A stretch of DNA of 64,000 nucleotides from Natronosalvus hydrolyticus (GTDB lineage: Archaea > Halobacteriota > Halobacteria > Halobacteriales > Natrialbaceae): NCBI GenBank assembly GCA_025517525.1, contig JAOPJZ010000003.1, positions 186,001 through 250,000 on the forward strand. Direction: 5' to 3'. Of this stretch, positions 56,270-64,000 are shown piece by piece. Position 1 is the stretch's first letter, and the number at the start of each line of letters is the position of its first letter. Made by a program: the position numbers and the translations under genes. Under the pieces are notes generated by a model. It did not search any database and was not told the origin of the DNA. It worked only from the letters and a program-made list of their open reading frames with translations.

Positions 56270-57196
56270 CTATCCGTCCAACGGCCAGCGCCCGGCAATA
56301 GCGTGAAAACCAGTTCCCGGAATCGTAGAAACGGCACTCTCCTCGAGGCCGTACTCCTCGAACCACTCGAGATACCTGTCGCCGTCATACACGCGACCGG
56401 CATCGGTTTCCAGGAGTAACTCGACGGCCCGCCGTGTAGCCCCCTCGCCCTCGAGTCGTTCGACGAGGACCAGCCAGCCACCCGGCTTGAGGCGTTCGGT
56501 CGCACGTTCGACCAGTCGACTGTTCGCCGCCGGGGCAAAGCAGGAGGCGTACTCGATACCGACGGTGATATCGAATCTTTCTGCAGGCATGTCTGCCGGC
56601 GTATCCGCTTCGAGTGGCCGTACTGATTTGCCAGCGAGAATCGCTTTCGAGTCTGCGAGACGTGCGGGCGTGTCGGTCAGCACCACCTCGAGCCCGCGTG
56701 ACGCGAGTTCGACGGCATACCGTCCCGGTGCGCCACTAATCTCGAGCACCCTCGTCGCGTCGGGGGCCGTCCGAACGATTTCGGTCACGACTGCACGGAC
56801 GGTCGCCTCCTCGACTGCAGCCTGGGCCCCGAGATTGTTCCGTCGCTCGCGTGCATCTATCGGGCGGGGAGCGTCCGTACACAGCGTCTCATCAAGCTCG
56901 AATCCACGATCGAGTCGGTCGAGGATAGCCGGCAGCGAGCCGATCGACCGGACGTCAGTTTTCGCCAGAAAACCGAGTGACCGGTTCGTCGGCTCGTAGC
57001 TGTCACCGACACGCTGCAAAAAGCCTTCGGCCTCGAGCACGTCGATCAGGCTCTCCGCTCCCCGTTCGGTCAGGTCCGTCCGTTCACAGAGTTCACTCGG
57101 AGTGGCGGCCGTTCGCATCAACGCCTCGAGCGCACCAGTCTCCCTGGCAGCCCGCAAGAGAAGGAGGACCTCGAGCGATGGTGATCGCTGGCTCAT
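56270..57196 (-). CDS. SAM-dependent methyltransferase with winged-helix N-terminus
   Basis: This 308-residue protein has an O-methyltransferase layout: an N-terminal winged helix (residues 1-75, ALEALMRTAATPSELCERT), then a Rossmann methyltransferase with VLEISGAPGRYAVELASRG (motif I) and a later LKPGGWLVLVERL. The substrate is unknown. It lies six bases from the following zinc-finger gene on the same strand (57203), which ends just upstream, so they may share a transcript. Confidence 0.88.
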   Translation of the reverse strand: MSQRSPSLEVLLLLRAARETGALEALMRTAATPSELCERTDLTERGAESLIDVLEAEGFLQRVGDSYEPTNRSLGFLAKTDVRSIGSLPAILDRLDRGFELDETLCTDAPRPIDARERRNNLGAQAAVEEATVRAVVTEIVRTAPDATRVLEISGAPGRYAVELASRGLEVVLTDTPARLADSKAILAGKSVRPLEADTPADMPAERFDITVGIEYASCFAPAANSRLVERATERLKPGGWLVLVERLEGEGATRRAVELLLETDAGRVYDGDRYLEWFEEYGLEESAVSTIPGTGFHAIAGRWPLDG

Positions 57197-57202
57197 TTGC
57201 CT

Positions 57203-57856
57203 TCACCAGGCCGACCAGGCGCGACTGGTTTCGTCGTAGGCGTAGACCCGTTTGGCGTCTTTGGCCAGCACCGTATCGCCCTCCTCTTCGAAGCGGTCAC
57301 GGAAGTAGCCCTCCGCGTCCGAACGGACGACGAACGCGTCGATTTCGAACTCGTCGTCACCGAACGATTCGGTTTCGCCGACGGTAAACTCGTAGTCGCC
57401 GGGCACGTGCGCGGTGATACTTCGACTGTCTTCTCGCCGGCCATCCTGTGGGTGGATGGTGATGTTGACCGAAACGTTGTCGACCTCGCGGGTCCAGACC
57501 GTCTGAATGTCCGGTGCCGGTGCGTGTTCGACGCGTTTCATTTCCTCGAGTTCGATGCTGGTGACACGAACCGTCGCGAGCACTTCGTCTGTCTCGAGGA
57601 GGAACTCGTCACCGAGTTCGACGGTCTCGTCTTCGGGCGTCGTCACGTTCGCGGTGAACGATTCGCCATCCTGTGAGACGATGACGTCGAGGGTGACTTC
57701 GCGTTCGGGTTCGGGCTGTATCTTGTGGACGTGGCCACACTCCCCACAGCGGACGGTGAGACTGCCACCGCCGGGTGAGAGGACTTCGTGGACCGTCTCG
57801 AGGTCGGGAGAACACGACGGACATGGCGTCGGGATACGGTCCTGTGTATCGCTCAT
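57203..57856 (-). CDS. HVO_0476-family zinc-finger protein
   Basis: This 217-residue protein begins with a zinc ribbon CPSC...CGECG (residues about 12-42) and continues with a long beta-rich domain with DGESFTANVTTPEDETVEL and an acidic C-terminus. It matches the haloarchaeal HVO_0476 family, of unknown function. The ATG at 57856 (MSDTQDRIPTPCPSC) is chosen over the 57865 frame start. A likely operon with the methyltransferase downstream. Confidence 0.88.
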   Translation of the reverse strand: MSDTQDRIPTPCPSCSPDLETVHEVLSPGGGSLTVRCGECGHVHKIQPEPEREVTLDVIVSQDGESFTANVTTPEDETVELGDEFLLETDEVLATVRVTSIELEEMKRVEHAPAPDIQTVWTREVDNVSVNITIHPQDGRREDSRSITAHVPGDYEFTVGETESFGDDEFEIDAFVVRSDAEGYFRDRFEEEGDTVLAKDAKRVYAYDETSRAWSAW

Positions 57857-57947
57857 ACGGGCCACATACAGGCTCCGTCCCTAAAAGGCGATTGAACTGG
57901 CCCGGGAAAGGCGGCCAACGGATACAACCGGCTCGAGAAACCGAAAG

Positions 57948-58895
57948 TCACTTCGATGGCAACGTTATCGGCTCGCCGTCGGCGTACACGGTCGGATCGC
58001 GAATAATCCCGTCGAGATGGATCGGGGCTTCGACAGTGCCGCCGATACCCGCATCGTCGCCGATGGCGATGTGAACCGTGCCGGCAGCTTTTTCGTCCAG
58101 CAGGACGCTCCCCACGAGTTCGGTCACGGCGACGTTCGTTCCGATGCCGAGTTCGGCGAGATTGTAGGCGTCATTGCCGGCTTCTTCGGCGGCCGTCTCG
58201 ACAGTTTCGCGAATATCGTCGTCAGAAATTCGTGTGACGAGTCCGTCTTCGACGTCGAACTCGAGTGTCTGTCCGTCCTCGAGCCGTCCGTGTGGCATCA
58301 TCGTGCCGTCGACGACGAACGTTCCGTCACCCGTTTCGGGACTGACGAACACCTCGCCGGCGGGGAGATTCGACATTTGCCCCGACTGGTGGACGATACC
58401 GGTATCTGAGAGGAACTGACGATCACCGATACCGAACGTAATATCGGTGCCGGCTGGCGTCGTCACGCGGATTTCGTCGGCATCGTCGACCTGCTCGCGG
58501 ACGTCCGCACAGTGGGCCGCGATCGTTTCGTAATCGGCATCCAGTCCCGTGATAAACACGTCTTCAGTGATGCCAGGTAGGGTGGCAACCCGCGCACCGG
58601 CTTCGTTGGCCTCGGTACGGGCTCTGGTGTGGCTCAAACTCTTGGTCGTGGGTGCGAGGACGACGTCAGCACTGGCCATCGCCGCAGCGACCGGTTCCGG
58701 CGGTTCGCTGCCGTGAGTATCACCCGGCGGATAGCAAACGATGACCGTCGAATCGGCCGTTTCACTCGCCACGTCATACAGCGCCTCACCGATCGGTTCG
58801 CGCTTGTCGTCGGTGACGATTACACACGATTCTTCCGACTCGAGACCCAGACATTGACGGATAGCCGTTTCAGCAGGGCTCCGCAGATCGCTCAT
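57948..58895 (-). CDS. M29-like aminopeptidase
   Basis: This 315-residue protein resembles leucyl aminopeptidases of the thermophilic M29 type: NLPAGEVFVSPETGDG with metal-binding Glu, AELGIGTN, and GTVHIAIGDD followed by a late HLDGII. M29 enzymes bind two divalent metals and release N-terminal residues. It is shorter than the typical ~400-residue enzyme because the N-terminal half is reduced. The ATG at 58895 is chosen. It diverges from the PAP2 gene. Confidence 0.85.
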   Translation of the reverse strand: MSDLRSPAETAIRQCLGLESEESCVIVTDDKREPIGEALYDVASETADSTVIVCYPPGDTHGSEPPEPVAAAMASADVVLAPTTKSLSHTRARTEANEAGARVATLPGITEDVFITGLDADYETIAAHCADVREQVDDADEIRVTTPAGTDITFGIGDRQFLSDTGIVHQSGQMSNLPAGEVFVSPETGDGTFVVDGTMMPHGRLEDGQTLEFDVEDGLVTRISDDDIRETVETAAEEAGNDAYNLAELGIGTNVAVTELVGSVLLDEKAAGTVHIAIGDDAGIGGTVEAPIHLDGIIRDPTVYADGEPITLPSK

Positions 58896-58988
58896 GCGAT
58901 AGTATGTGAACACCGATGGGAAAGCTCTTTCCGAAGGCTGGAAGACCGGTTATATTGGTGACAGAATTTCTGTCGAGGTCGGTAACCA

Positions 58989-58997
58989 TTTTAATAG
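58989..58997 (+). promoter_or_regulatory. TATA box of the PAP2 gene
   Basis: TTTTAATAG, centred about 29 bases before the ATG at 59022, fitting a leaderless transcript. Confidence 0.75.
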
Positions 58998-59021
58998 GAC
59001 CTCCATATGGCACTATAGACC

Positions 59022-59963
59022 ATGGTTCGTGAGGCACTCGAGTCGCTGTTGTTCGATCAGTCGACGAACGAGGCGATCCGAGAGGCACTGCCGGAGTGGG
59101 GAATCACGTTTTTCGAACTGTTCACCCACCTCGGGGACGGCGCAGCGTTGATCATCTTTGCGACGCTTTTGTACTGGTTCGGTGCCGAATCCCGTCGGCA
59201 ACGACGGGTACTCGTCATCGCCATCGGCATCGGCGCGCTCGCGATCAGTGCCGGGATGAAGGGGATATTCGTTCGCCCGCGCCCGGACCTTGCTGATGGA
59301 TACGGCGGCTATAGTTTTCCGAGTGCCCACGCTCTCGGCTCGGCAGCGTTCTACGGATCGCTCGCTGTCGTCGCAGACACCGGCACTCGCGCCCAACGCT
59401 ATTTTCTGGCCGGGACAGTCATTTTGCTCATCGCGTTCTCGAGGATCGTTATCGGCGTCCACTACGTCGGGGACGTTCTCGTCGGTGTCATTGTGGGGCT
59501 GTTATTCGTTGCGATTCTTCTCCGAGATTCCACGCCAGAACCGGGATTCGTGTTCATCCTTGCCGGTGTAATTGCGCTCGTGGCCCTCCTGTTGGGTTCC
59601 ACCGAGTTCACGACGATGACCACCGGTGCCTCCCTGGGAGCGACCGTTGCGTGGTACACTATCGCAGACGCGTCGTCGAATCCTCGAGGGGCCTCGATCC
59701 TGTTTCTGGCCTATCTGTGTCTTCCACTGATTATCGCGCTCAGAACGGCCACATCGGTTCTCGGAACGCCCGACCTGGGTAGCGCACAGTGGACGCTCGA
59801 AATTGTCGGATACGCTATAGCAACCGGCCTGATCCTCGCCGTGCCCGTCATCGCCGAGCAGCTCAACGACTGGCCACCTGTCGAGTGGTTGCAAGGACGA
59901 CTCCCTTTCACCGGGCGAACTATCGATCCGGAGAAACTGCAACGGACACAGACCGACGACTGA
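59022..59963 (+). CDS. PAP2-superfamily membrane phosphatase
   Basis: This 313-residue membrane protein carries all three PAP2 motifs: KGIFVRPRP, PSAHALGSAAFYG and SRIVIGVHYVGDV, with the catalytic histidines in the second and third. About eight helices are predicted; the four after the catalytic core have no motif. PAP2 enzymes dephosphorylate lipid phosphates or isoprenyl pyrophosphates outside the membrane; which applies here is unclear. The protein is longer than minimal PAP2 proteins. Confidence 0.93.
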   Translation: MVREALESLLFDQSTNEAIREALPEWGITFFELFTHLGDGAALIIFATLLYWFGAESRRQRRVLVIAIGIGALAISAGMKGIFVRPRPDLADGYGGYSFPSAHALGSAAFYGSLAVVADTGTRAQRYFLAGTVILLIAFSRIVIGVHYVGDVLVGVIVGLLFVAILLRDSTPEPGFVFILAGVIALVALLLGSTEFTTMTTGASLGATVAWYTIADASSNPRGASILFLAYLCLPLIIALRTATSVLGTPDLGSAQWTLEIVGYAIATGLILAVPVIAEQLNDWPPVEWLQGRLPFTGRTIDPEKLQRTQTDD

Positions 59964-59990
59964 TCACCGCACAGATTGCACTCGAGCCAC

Positions 59991-60695
59991 TCACAGAACG
60001 CCGATTCCACCGGAAAGATGGCGTTCACACCGTTCTATCGCCCAGGTGATCGAATCGAACCCCTCGAGCATTGGCGACGTGGGCGATTCGGTGCGGAGCG
60101 GACGGCCCGCCGCCTGTGCCGCTGCAATGTCCGCTCGGCGTTCGATCACCGTCACCGGTGCCCCCATCTTTGCTTCGACCTGTCCGACCAGGTCCTCGGC
60201 ATCCGTGGACCGACATTGGTTGAGAACGACCGACCCAATGGGCGTCTCGACGTCCAGTGCGAGACGCCGAGTTCGATACGCGTCGTGTAAGGCAACGCGG
60301 TTTGGCATCGTAACGAGGACGGCAACGTCCGCACTGTAGAGTTCGACGCCGACGTCCTGAGCGAGACCAGCAGGACAGTCGATAACTACGCGCCCACACT
60401 GACGCTCGAGGCGTTCGACGACGCGCGTCAGTTCGACGAGTTTCGACGCTCGGGCTCCCTCGAGCGTCCGTCCACAGGGGAGCAACCGGATAGGTCCCAC
60501 CGTTTCGACGGCTGCCATCGGTTCGGCTCGGCCGGCCAGCACGTCGTGTAAATTAGGACCCCGTCCAGCACCCGCAGGAAGGTCAGCAGTCGCCAGGTCC
60601 GCATCGACGATCACGGCATCGAGTTCGTAGCCGAGATTGAGCGAGAGCGTCGATTTACCGACACCCCCTTTCCCACCACTAACAGCGATAATCAT
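59991..60695 (-). CDS. MinD/ParA-family ATPase
   Basis: This 234-residue P-loop ATPase has the deviant Walker A GGKGGVGKST (residues 7-16), VDADLATADL, IDCPAGL (switch/Walker B) and a later MPNRVALHDAYRT. It is a haloarchaeal MinD-like protein; some homologues control positioning of archaella and chemoreceptors rather than division. Its ATG overlaps the stop of the upstream 124-residue gene by four bases. Confidence 0.93.
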   Translation of the reverse strand: MIIAVSGGKGGVGKSTLSLNLGYELDAVIVDADLATADLPAGAGRGPNLHDVLAGRAEPMAAVETVGPIRLLPCGRTLEGARASKLVELTRVVERLERQCGRVVIDCPAGLAQDVGVELYSADVAVLVTMPNRVALHDAYRTRRLALDVETPIGSVVLNQCRSTDAEDLVGQVEAKMGAPVTVIERRADIAAAQAAGRPLRTESPTSPMLEGFDSITWAIERCERHLSGGIGVL

Positions 60696-61066
60696 CGATT
60701 TCGAGTGACGATGTCAGTTGTCGGTGACCAGGCATCGAGGTCAGCCAGAATCGCCTCGGGCTGGGCAGTGGCCGCCTCGACGTCTCTGGCTCGGTCCACC
60801 GAGACGACTTCGACGGGATTCCCCAAGCATTCGGATTTCTCAACCGGCGAAGCAAATCCGAGACCGCGGCATCGACCCGGACCGACGACAGCCTCCCAGG
60901 TATCCCCGTTCCATGCTGGGGCCGACAGTCCACCCCGTTGCGGTGCCCACGTCGGTACGGAGATGCGCAGACACACTCGCTGAGCAGTCGTCTGCGGGTT
61001 CCGGACAGTTACGGTGACGAACGCCACGCCATCTGCGTACGCCGTACTCGAATCGACCTCGACCAT
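60692..61066 (-). CDS. uncharacterised haloarchaeal protein coupled to MinD
   Basis: This 124-residue protein has a beta-rich N-terminal part (VAFVTVTVRNPQTTAQRVCL, a possible Ig-like fold) with a few cysteines, and a helical C-terminus. I do not recognise a family. It overlaps the downstream MinD gene by four bases (ATGA), so it is translated coupled to it. Confidence 0.78.
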   Translation of the reverse strand: MVEVDSSTAYADGVAFVTVTVRNPQTTAQRVCLRISVPTWAPQRGGLSAPAWNGDTWEAVVGPGRCRGLGFASPVEKSECLGNPVEVVSVDRARDVEAATAQPEAILADLDAWSPTTDIVTRNR

Positions 61067-61145
61067 AGCAACGGTTAGCGTCGCTATGGGTTATAAATTT
61101 CAACACGATACCACGCGATATCAGATCTATTCTCACTGGCGACGG

Positions 61146-62312
61146 TTACGTCGAGAGGGACGTCTCAGAGCGTTTGCAGAGTGTCTCGATATCCGCTGGT
61201 AACCCAAAAGCATACACCGTGTCATCCGCTCGAATCGTTTCACGTCCGTCGGGGAACGCGACCAGTTCGCCCGCTCGCTCAAGCACCAACACGGTTGCTG
61301 GCAACCAGTCGACGAACTCGCCATCGAGAGGATCATCCGGTTCGACCGTCGTCTTCGTTACCGTCTCATCGGCCGTTTGAATCAGCCCAACGAGGTGGTG
61401 AGCGTCGTGTGGTGAATCCGAACGGGTGGTTAACCGATAGGAACCGCCATCATCCGCGTCGAATACCCCCAGGCCGCCATCGTCGATCAGAACCGACGCG
61501 ACATCGTCGGCGGTCGAACGTAACTGACCAGTGGTCACCAGGTGGCGCTCTCCGTCGGAATCCAACCAGAGTTCGACCGGGTCTCCGGCGCTCGAGCGCG
61601 GCGATGGATCACACTCGACGGCAATCAGTCCCGTTTCCGGCGGCACCGTCGAACTGAGACCAGTCGACCGACGACCCAGCGCCAGCCGCTCAATACCCCC
61701 ATCGGACCCAAACTCGACGTGGACCTGTCCGATGCCGTAATCCTCCTCGAGCCGACGGCAGAGTCGATCTTCGAGTTCCTCGAGCGAGAGTCGACGGGGA
61801 AACAACAGCGTCTCGCCGGCCAGAACTCGTTTGCGTTCCGGACCGACGGGTGGATAGCCGGGAACATCTCCAATCCGATCCGGCACTGTGAGGGAAACTG
61901 CCAACTCGGCCGATCGAACGAGTTCGGCGACGGACCCTCCAGCCTCGAGTGTCGTGATGTCGAAGACGCCACAGGCGAGGTGATCACCAACGTGTCGGCC
62001 AGTGGCAGACGCGAGGACGCTACCGGTAAAGACCCCGAGGATATACAGACCACTCGCGTAGCCGATCAGCGGCGACGGTTCGATGAGGATCCCCTGCATA
62101 ATCGCTTCGATTACCAACAACAACGACGGAAACGCCACACCGAGGACGACAGCTGTGCCAACGGGGATCGGACGAATAGTCGCTCGGCGGTACACGAACG
62201 CGGTCCCCATAGCCATCACGCCCGCCAGGAGACCGAACCCGAGGATGTTCAACAGGGCGGTATGGGTCCACTCGGAGACGAACGCCGGCGCAACGACGGG
62301 AAGCACGTTCAT
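61146..62312 (-). CDS. TrkA-C-domain membrane protein (second)
   Basis: This 388-residue protein has three N-terminal membrane helices (about residues 10-110), a middle domain of unknown type and a C-terminal TrkA-C (RCK-C) domain: LPATVLVLERAGELVAFPDG, then DTVYAFGLPADIETL. RCK-C domains sense small ligands in potassium transport and cell-volume control. The start overlaps the stop of the following paralogue by four bases (62309-62312). A transporter subunit itself is not present here. Confidence 0.88.
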   Translation of the reverse strand: MNVLPVVAPAFVSEWTHTALLNILGFGLLAGVMAMGTAFVYRRATIRPIPVGTAVVLGVAFPSLLLVIEAIMQGILIEPSPLIGYASGLYILGVFTGSVLASATGRHVGDHLACGVFDITTLEAGGSVAELVRSAELAVSLTVPDRIGDVPGYPPVGPERKRVLAGETLLFPRRLSLEELEDRLCRRLEEDYGIGQVHVEFGSDGGIERLALGRRSTGLSSTVPPETGLIAVECDPSPRSSAGDPVELWLDSDGERHLVTTGQLRSTADDVASVLIDDGGLGVFDADDGGSYRLTTRSDSPHDAHHLVGLIQTADETVTKTTVEPDDPLDGEFVDWLPATVLVLERAGELVAFPDGRETIRADDTVYAFGLPADIETLCKRSETSLST

Positions 62313-63454
62313 CGGGTCACCTCCATCGTTGCCGGACGCCCCCTCGGTCGACCGACATCGACGAGAGCAGCGAGTCGAGTACGGTCGCCAACGATCATCA
62401 CGTCGTCACCGTCCTCGAGCGTCGATACCGGCGGTTCGAACACCCATCCGTCGGATTTCGACCTGACGGCGAACGGGAGCAACCCATCAGTCGACTCCAG
62501 AGCCCCCAGCGTCTCCGTATCGAGAACGAGTCGGCGGACAGTCTTCCCGGCTCGCTCGAGTTTCGAAACGGCTTCGAACGCATGGGTAGCCCCAGCCGAA
62601 ACGACGACGACGCGAGCGCGGTCGGCATCGAGCACAGCACCGGCATCCGTCGTCGGAACGGCGATCGTCAGCCGCCTCCTGGCATCGGCCGTCCTCGTCG
62701 AATCCGCCGTACTCAATACCTGTCCGGTTACCGACCCCGTCTCCATCTCGAGACGAACGCGATCGCCCGAGGAGAGACCGCTTGGCAGAAGGGCCGGTAT
62801 CGACACCGCTCGCCATCCGTTCGGCACCTGTCTTCCGACGCCTTTTGCCGGGGGCGATCCGGCAATGGTGGCTCGCCCACATGCATCGATCGAGACCGAG
62901 ACGGTTTCCAGATCGTGGTGTTGACGGAGTTGTCGTTCGAGCCGAGACTCGAGGGCCAGTAGCGGGAGATCGACCGGCAACCGCCAGACGCCGTTTTCGA
63001 GCGTCTCGCGAAGGGCCGGATCCAGCGGCGGGTAGCCCTCGATGTCTCGGATGTCACCGGCCGACCGAATCGTCACCTGTCCCATCGCATCGACCGAATC
63101 GACCGCTTCCACCGAAAGCGTTCGTCCGCGAACCGTCGGCTGGGCGTTCCCACGAGGAAACTGAGCGGCGAGTCGATCGCCCTGGCTGGTCGCATACAGC
63201 GTCAACAACACGACGATAACGGTCGCAATCGAGAGACGCAACGCGACCGAACTCGCTACCTCGAGAACACTTATGAAATGCCCGAGAACTGCGCCAGCGA
63301 GGACAGCACCGCTGATCACGACGAGTTGGGAGATCGACTGCTTCCCGTAGTATCGGTAGCAAAATCCTACAATCCCGAAAACGAACGCAAGAACCGTCCC
63401 GATGAGGAGCCCATAAGCAATCCCGATGAGCACTTCGACGGGGAGCGTGGTCAT
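62309..63454 (-). CDS. TrkA-C-domain membrane protein (first)
   Basis: This 381-residue paralogue of the gene at 61146 has three N-terminal helices (LIGIAYGLLIGTVLAFVFGI and two more), a middle domain with matching QVTIRSAGDIRDIEGYPPLD, and a C-terminal TrkA-C-like end (DGWVFEPPVSTLEDGDDVMI). Both paralogues share the GYPP motif and the same layout. The ATG at 63454 is coupled (ATGA) to a 53-residue ORF upstream. The pair may form a heteromeric regulator of an unlinked channel. Confidence 0.88.
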   Translation of the reverse strand: MTTLPVEVLIGIAYGLLIGTVLAFVFGIVGFCYRYYGKQSISQLVVISGAVLAGAVLGHFISVLEVASSVALRLSIATVIVVLLTLYATSQGDRLAAQFPRGNAQPTVRGRTLSVEAVDSVDAMGQVTIRSAGDIRDIEGYPPLDPALRETLENGVWRLPVDLPLLALESRLERQLRQHHDLETVSVSIDACGRATIAGSPPAKGVGRQVPNGWRAVSIPALLPSGLSSGDRVRLEMETGSVTGQVLSTADSTRTADARRRLTIAVPTTDAGAVLDADRARVVVVSAGATHAFEAVSKLERAGKTVRRLVLDTETLGALESTDGLLPFAVRSKSDGWVFEPPVSTLEDGDDVMIVGDRTRLAALVDVGRPRGRPATMEVTR

Positions 63455-63612
63455 CGGACACCCCATTGCACCCGAACTCGAGGGTCTCCGTCTGCCGGAC
63501 GGCCTGCTACGAACGCGACAATCTTGCCGATGAGGCCTGTACTGCCGACGAACGCGACGGCAACTCCTTCGGCCCGGCTCGAACGACTGACGAAAGACCG
63601 TTGGTGATCCAT
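63451..63612 (-). CDS. 53-residue ORF coupled to the TrkA-C genes
   Basis: This small ORF has the start MDHQRSFVSRSSRAEGVAVA, a mildly hydrophobic centre (FVGSTGLIGKIVAFVAG) and a basic end. Its TGA overlaps the next ATG by four bases, and a TATA-like box (TTTAAG on the minus strand, 63636-63644) lies about 28 bases upstream of its ATG, so it is probably the first gene of the operon. Function is unknown. Confidence 0.65.
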   Translation of the reverse strand: MDHQRSFVSRSSRAEGVAVAFVGSTGLIGKIVAFVAGRPADGDPRVRVQWGVR

Positions 63613-63635
63613 ACCGTCGTTGTTTCGGTATCGTA

Positions 63636-63644
63636 CTTAAATTT
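63636..63644 (-). promoter_or_regulatory. TATA box of the TrkA-C operon
   Basis: AAATTTAAG on the minus strand, centred about 28 bases before the ATG at 63612. It faces the divergent promoter at 63675. Confidence 0.65.
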
Positions 63645-63674
63645 CGAAGCGCTCACTCGAGAGTTCGGCCCCGA

Positions 63675-63683
63675 TTTTTATAG
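63675..63683 (+). promoter_or_regulatory. TATA box of the HerA-like gene
   Basis: TTTTTATAG, centred about 29 bases before the GTG at 63708; leaderless spacing. Confidence 0.7.
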
Positions 63684-63707
63684 CCCAAAACGTCCCTACC
63701 AAGCGGC

Positions 63708-64000
63708 GTGAAATTCGTTATCGGACGGGGGTCGGATACCAGCGGCGGCCCAGTCGGACATCTCGGCTCGTACAGAGCCCTCGACGGAAGCTTCGGCGCA
63801 GCACTGGGCCTCGACCTGGATGGACCACACGCGATGCTCGTCGTCGGAAAACGTGGCTACGGAAAATCGTTCACGTTGGGTGTCATCGCCGAAGAACTCG
63901 CCCGGTCGGACGGAGTCGCCCCCGTCATCGTCGACCCGATGGGTGTCTTTGCTTCACTCACTGCCACGGTGACTGGTAGACCTTGTGATGACGAAAGCGA
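63708..64000 (+). CDS. HerA-like ATPase, 3' end outside window
   Basis: The frame from GTG 63708 runs open to the window edge (97 codons). It begins VKFVIGRGSD, and has Walker A GKRGYGKSF at about residues 48-56 (LVVGKRGYGKSFTLGVI) and PVIVDPMGVF, which resembles the Walker B or hinge of HerA/FtsK-type ATPases. Such proteins are hexameric DNA pumps in repair or replication (HerA with NurA). NurA is not in the window. It is divergent from the TrkA-C operon. Confidence 0.8.
   Translation, partial: MKFVIGRGSDTSGGPVGHLGSYRALDGSFGAALGLDLDGPHAMLVVGKRGYGKSFTLGVIAEELARSDGVAPVIVDPMGVFASLTATVTGRPCDDES

Noticed and set aside
57197-57676. A 159-codon plus-strand frame antisense to the zinc-finger gene
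   Set aside because: The minus-strand frame has the CPSC/CGECG zinc ribbon; the antisense product has no motif.

Overview
The window is a GC-rich stretch of a haloarchaeal chromosome. The evidence is the acidic, Asp/Glu-rich proteins, the split archaeal RNA polymerase (rpoH-B''-B'-A'-A''), an archaeal SepF, Tat-dependent halolysin-like proteases, a PGF-CTERM surface protein, a bacterio-opsin-activator-type regulator and mostly leaderless genes with TATA boxes about 26-30 bases before the start codon. Very frequent CTCGAG is compatible with the Natrialba/Haloterrigena group, but that placement is inference.

Layout. 1-7.6 kb: a truncated PKD-repeat membrane protein, a PGF-CTERM surface protein, a dihydrolipoamide dehydrogenase-like flavoprotein, and a small membrane protein coupled to an Xre regulator with a palindromic operator. 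7.7-9.2 kb: a TnpB-only transposon (IS1341 type). 9.2-15 kb: small redox/Fe-S genes, Rio2 kinase, and an arsenic cluster (ArsR, RidA-like, Acr3, tandem Usp). 15-25 kb: lipoate ligase-like protein, threonine synthase, Tat lipoprotein, Pcp, GNAT, an RNB exonuclease, a PUA protein and DUF1028. 25-29.1 kb: two paralogous secreted subtilases. 29.3-36.7 kb: SepF, a histidine-kinase remnant, EF-2, a DUF5781-like HExxH protein, and a three-gene module made of a DUF7504-like protein, a CHAT (caspase-like) protease and a 42-residue hydrophobic DUF7503-like peptide on the other strand. 37-46.4 kb: S7, S12, NusA and the RNA polymerase operon. 46.8-49.4 kb: an ABC transporter (two permeases and an ATPase). 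49.5-50 kb: tRNA-Asp followed by two 73-base pseudo-tRNA copies. 50.3-54 kb: a REC-GAF-GAF-Bat-HTH_10 regulator, a pilin-like protein and a divergent isoaspartate methyltransferase. 54-55.6 kb: a second TnpB element in inverted orientation to the first. 55.7-64 kb: membrane and methyltransferase genes, a zinc-finger protein, an M29-like aminopeptidase, PAP2, MinD, two TrkA-C membrane proteins with a coupled 53-residue ORF, and the start of a HerA-like ATPase.

The intergenic DNA carries at least three families of short mobile repeats (A: three copies; B: two copies; C: two copies). Family B has both times landed directly against the end of another repeat. The most interesting candidates are the CHAT/DUF7504/small-peptide module, the tRNA-Asp pseudo-tRNA tandem, the repeat family C with hairpins kept by compensatory change, the paired inverted TnpB elements, and an RNA polymerase B' subunit without a single cysteine.
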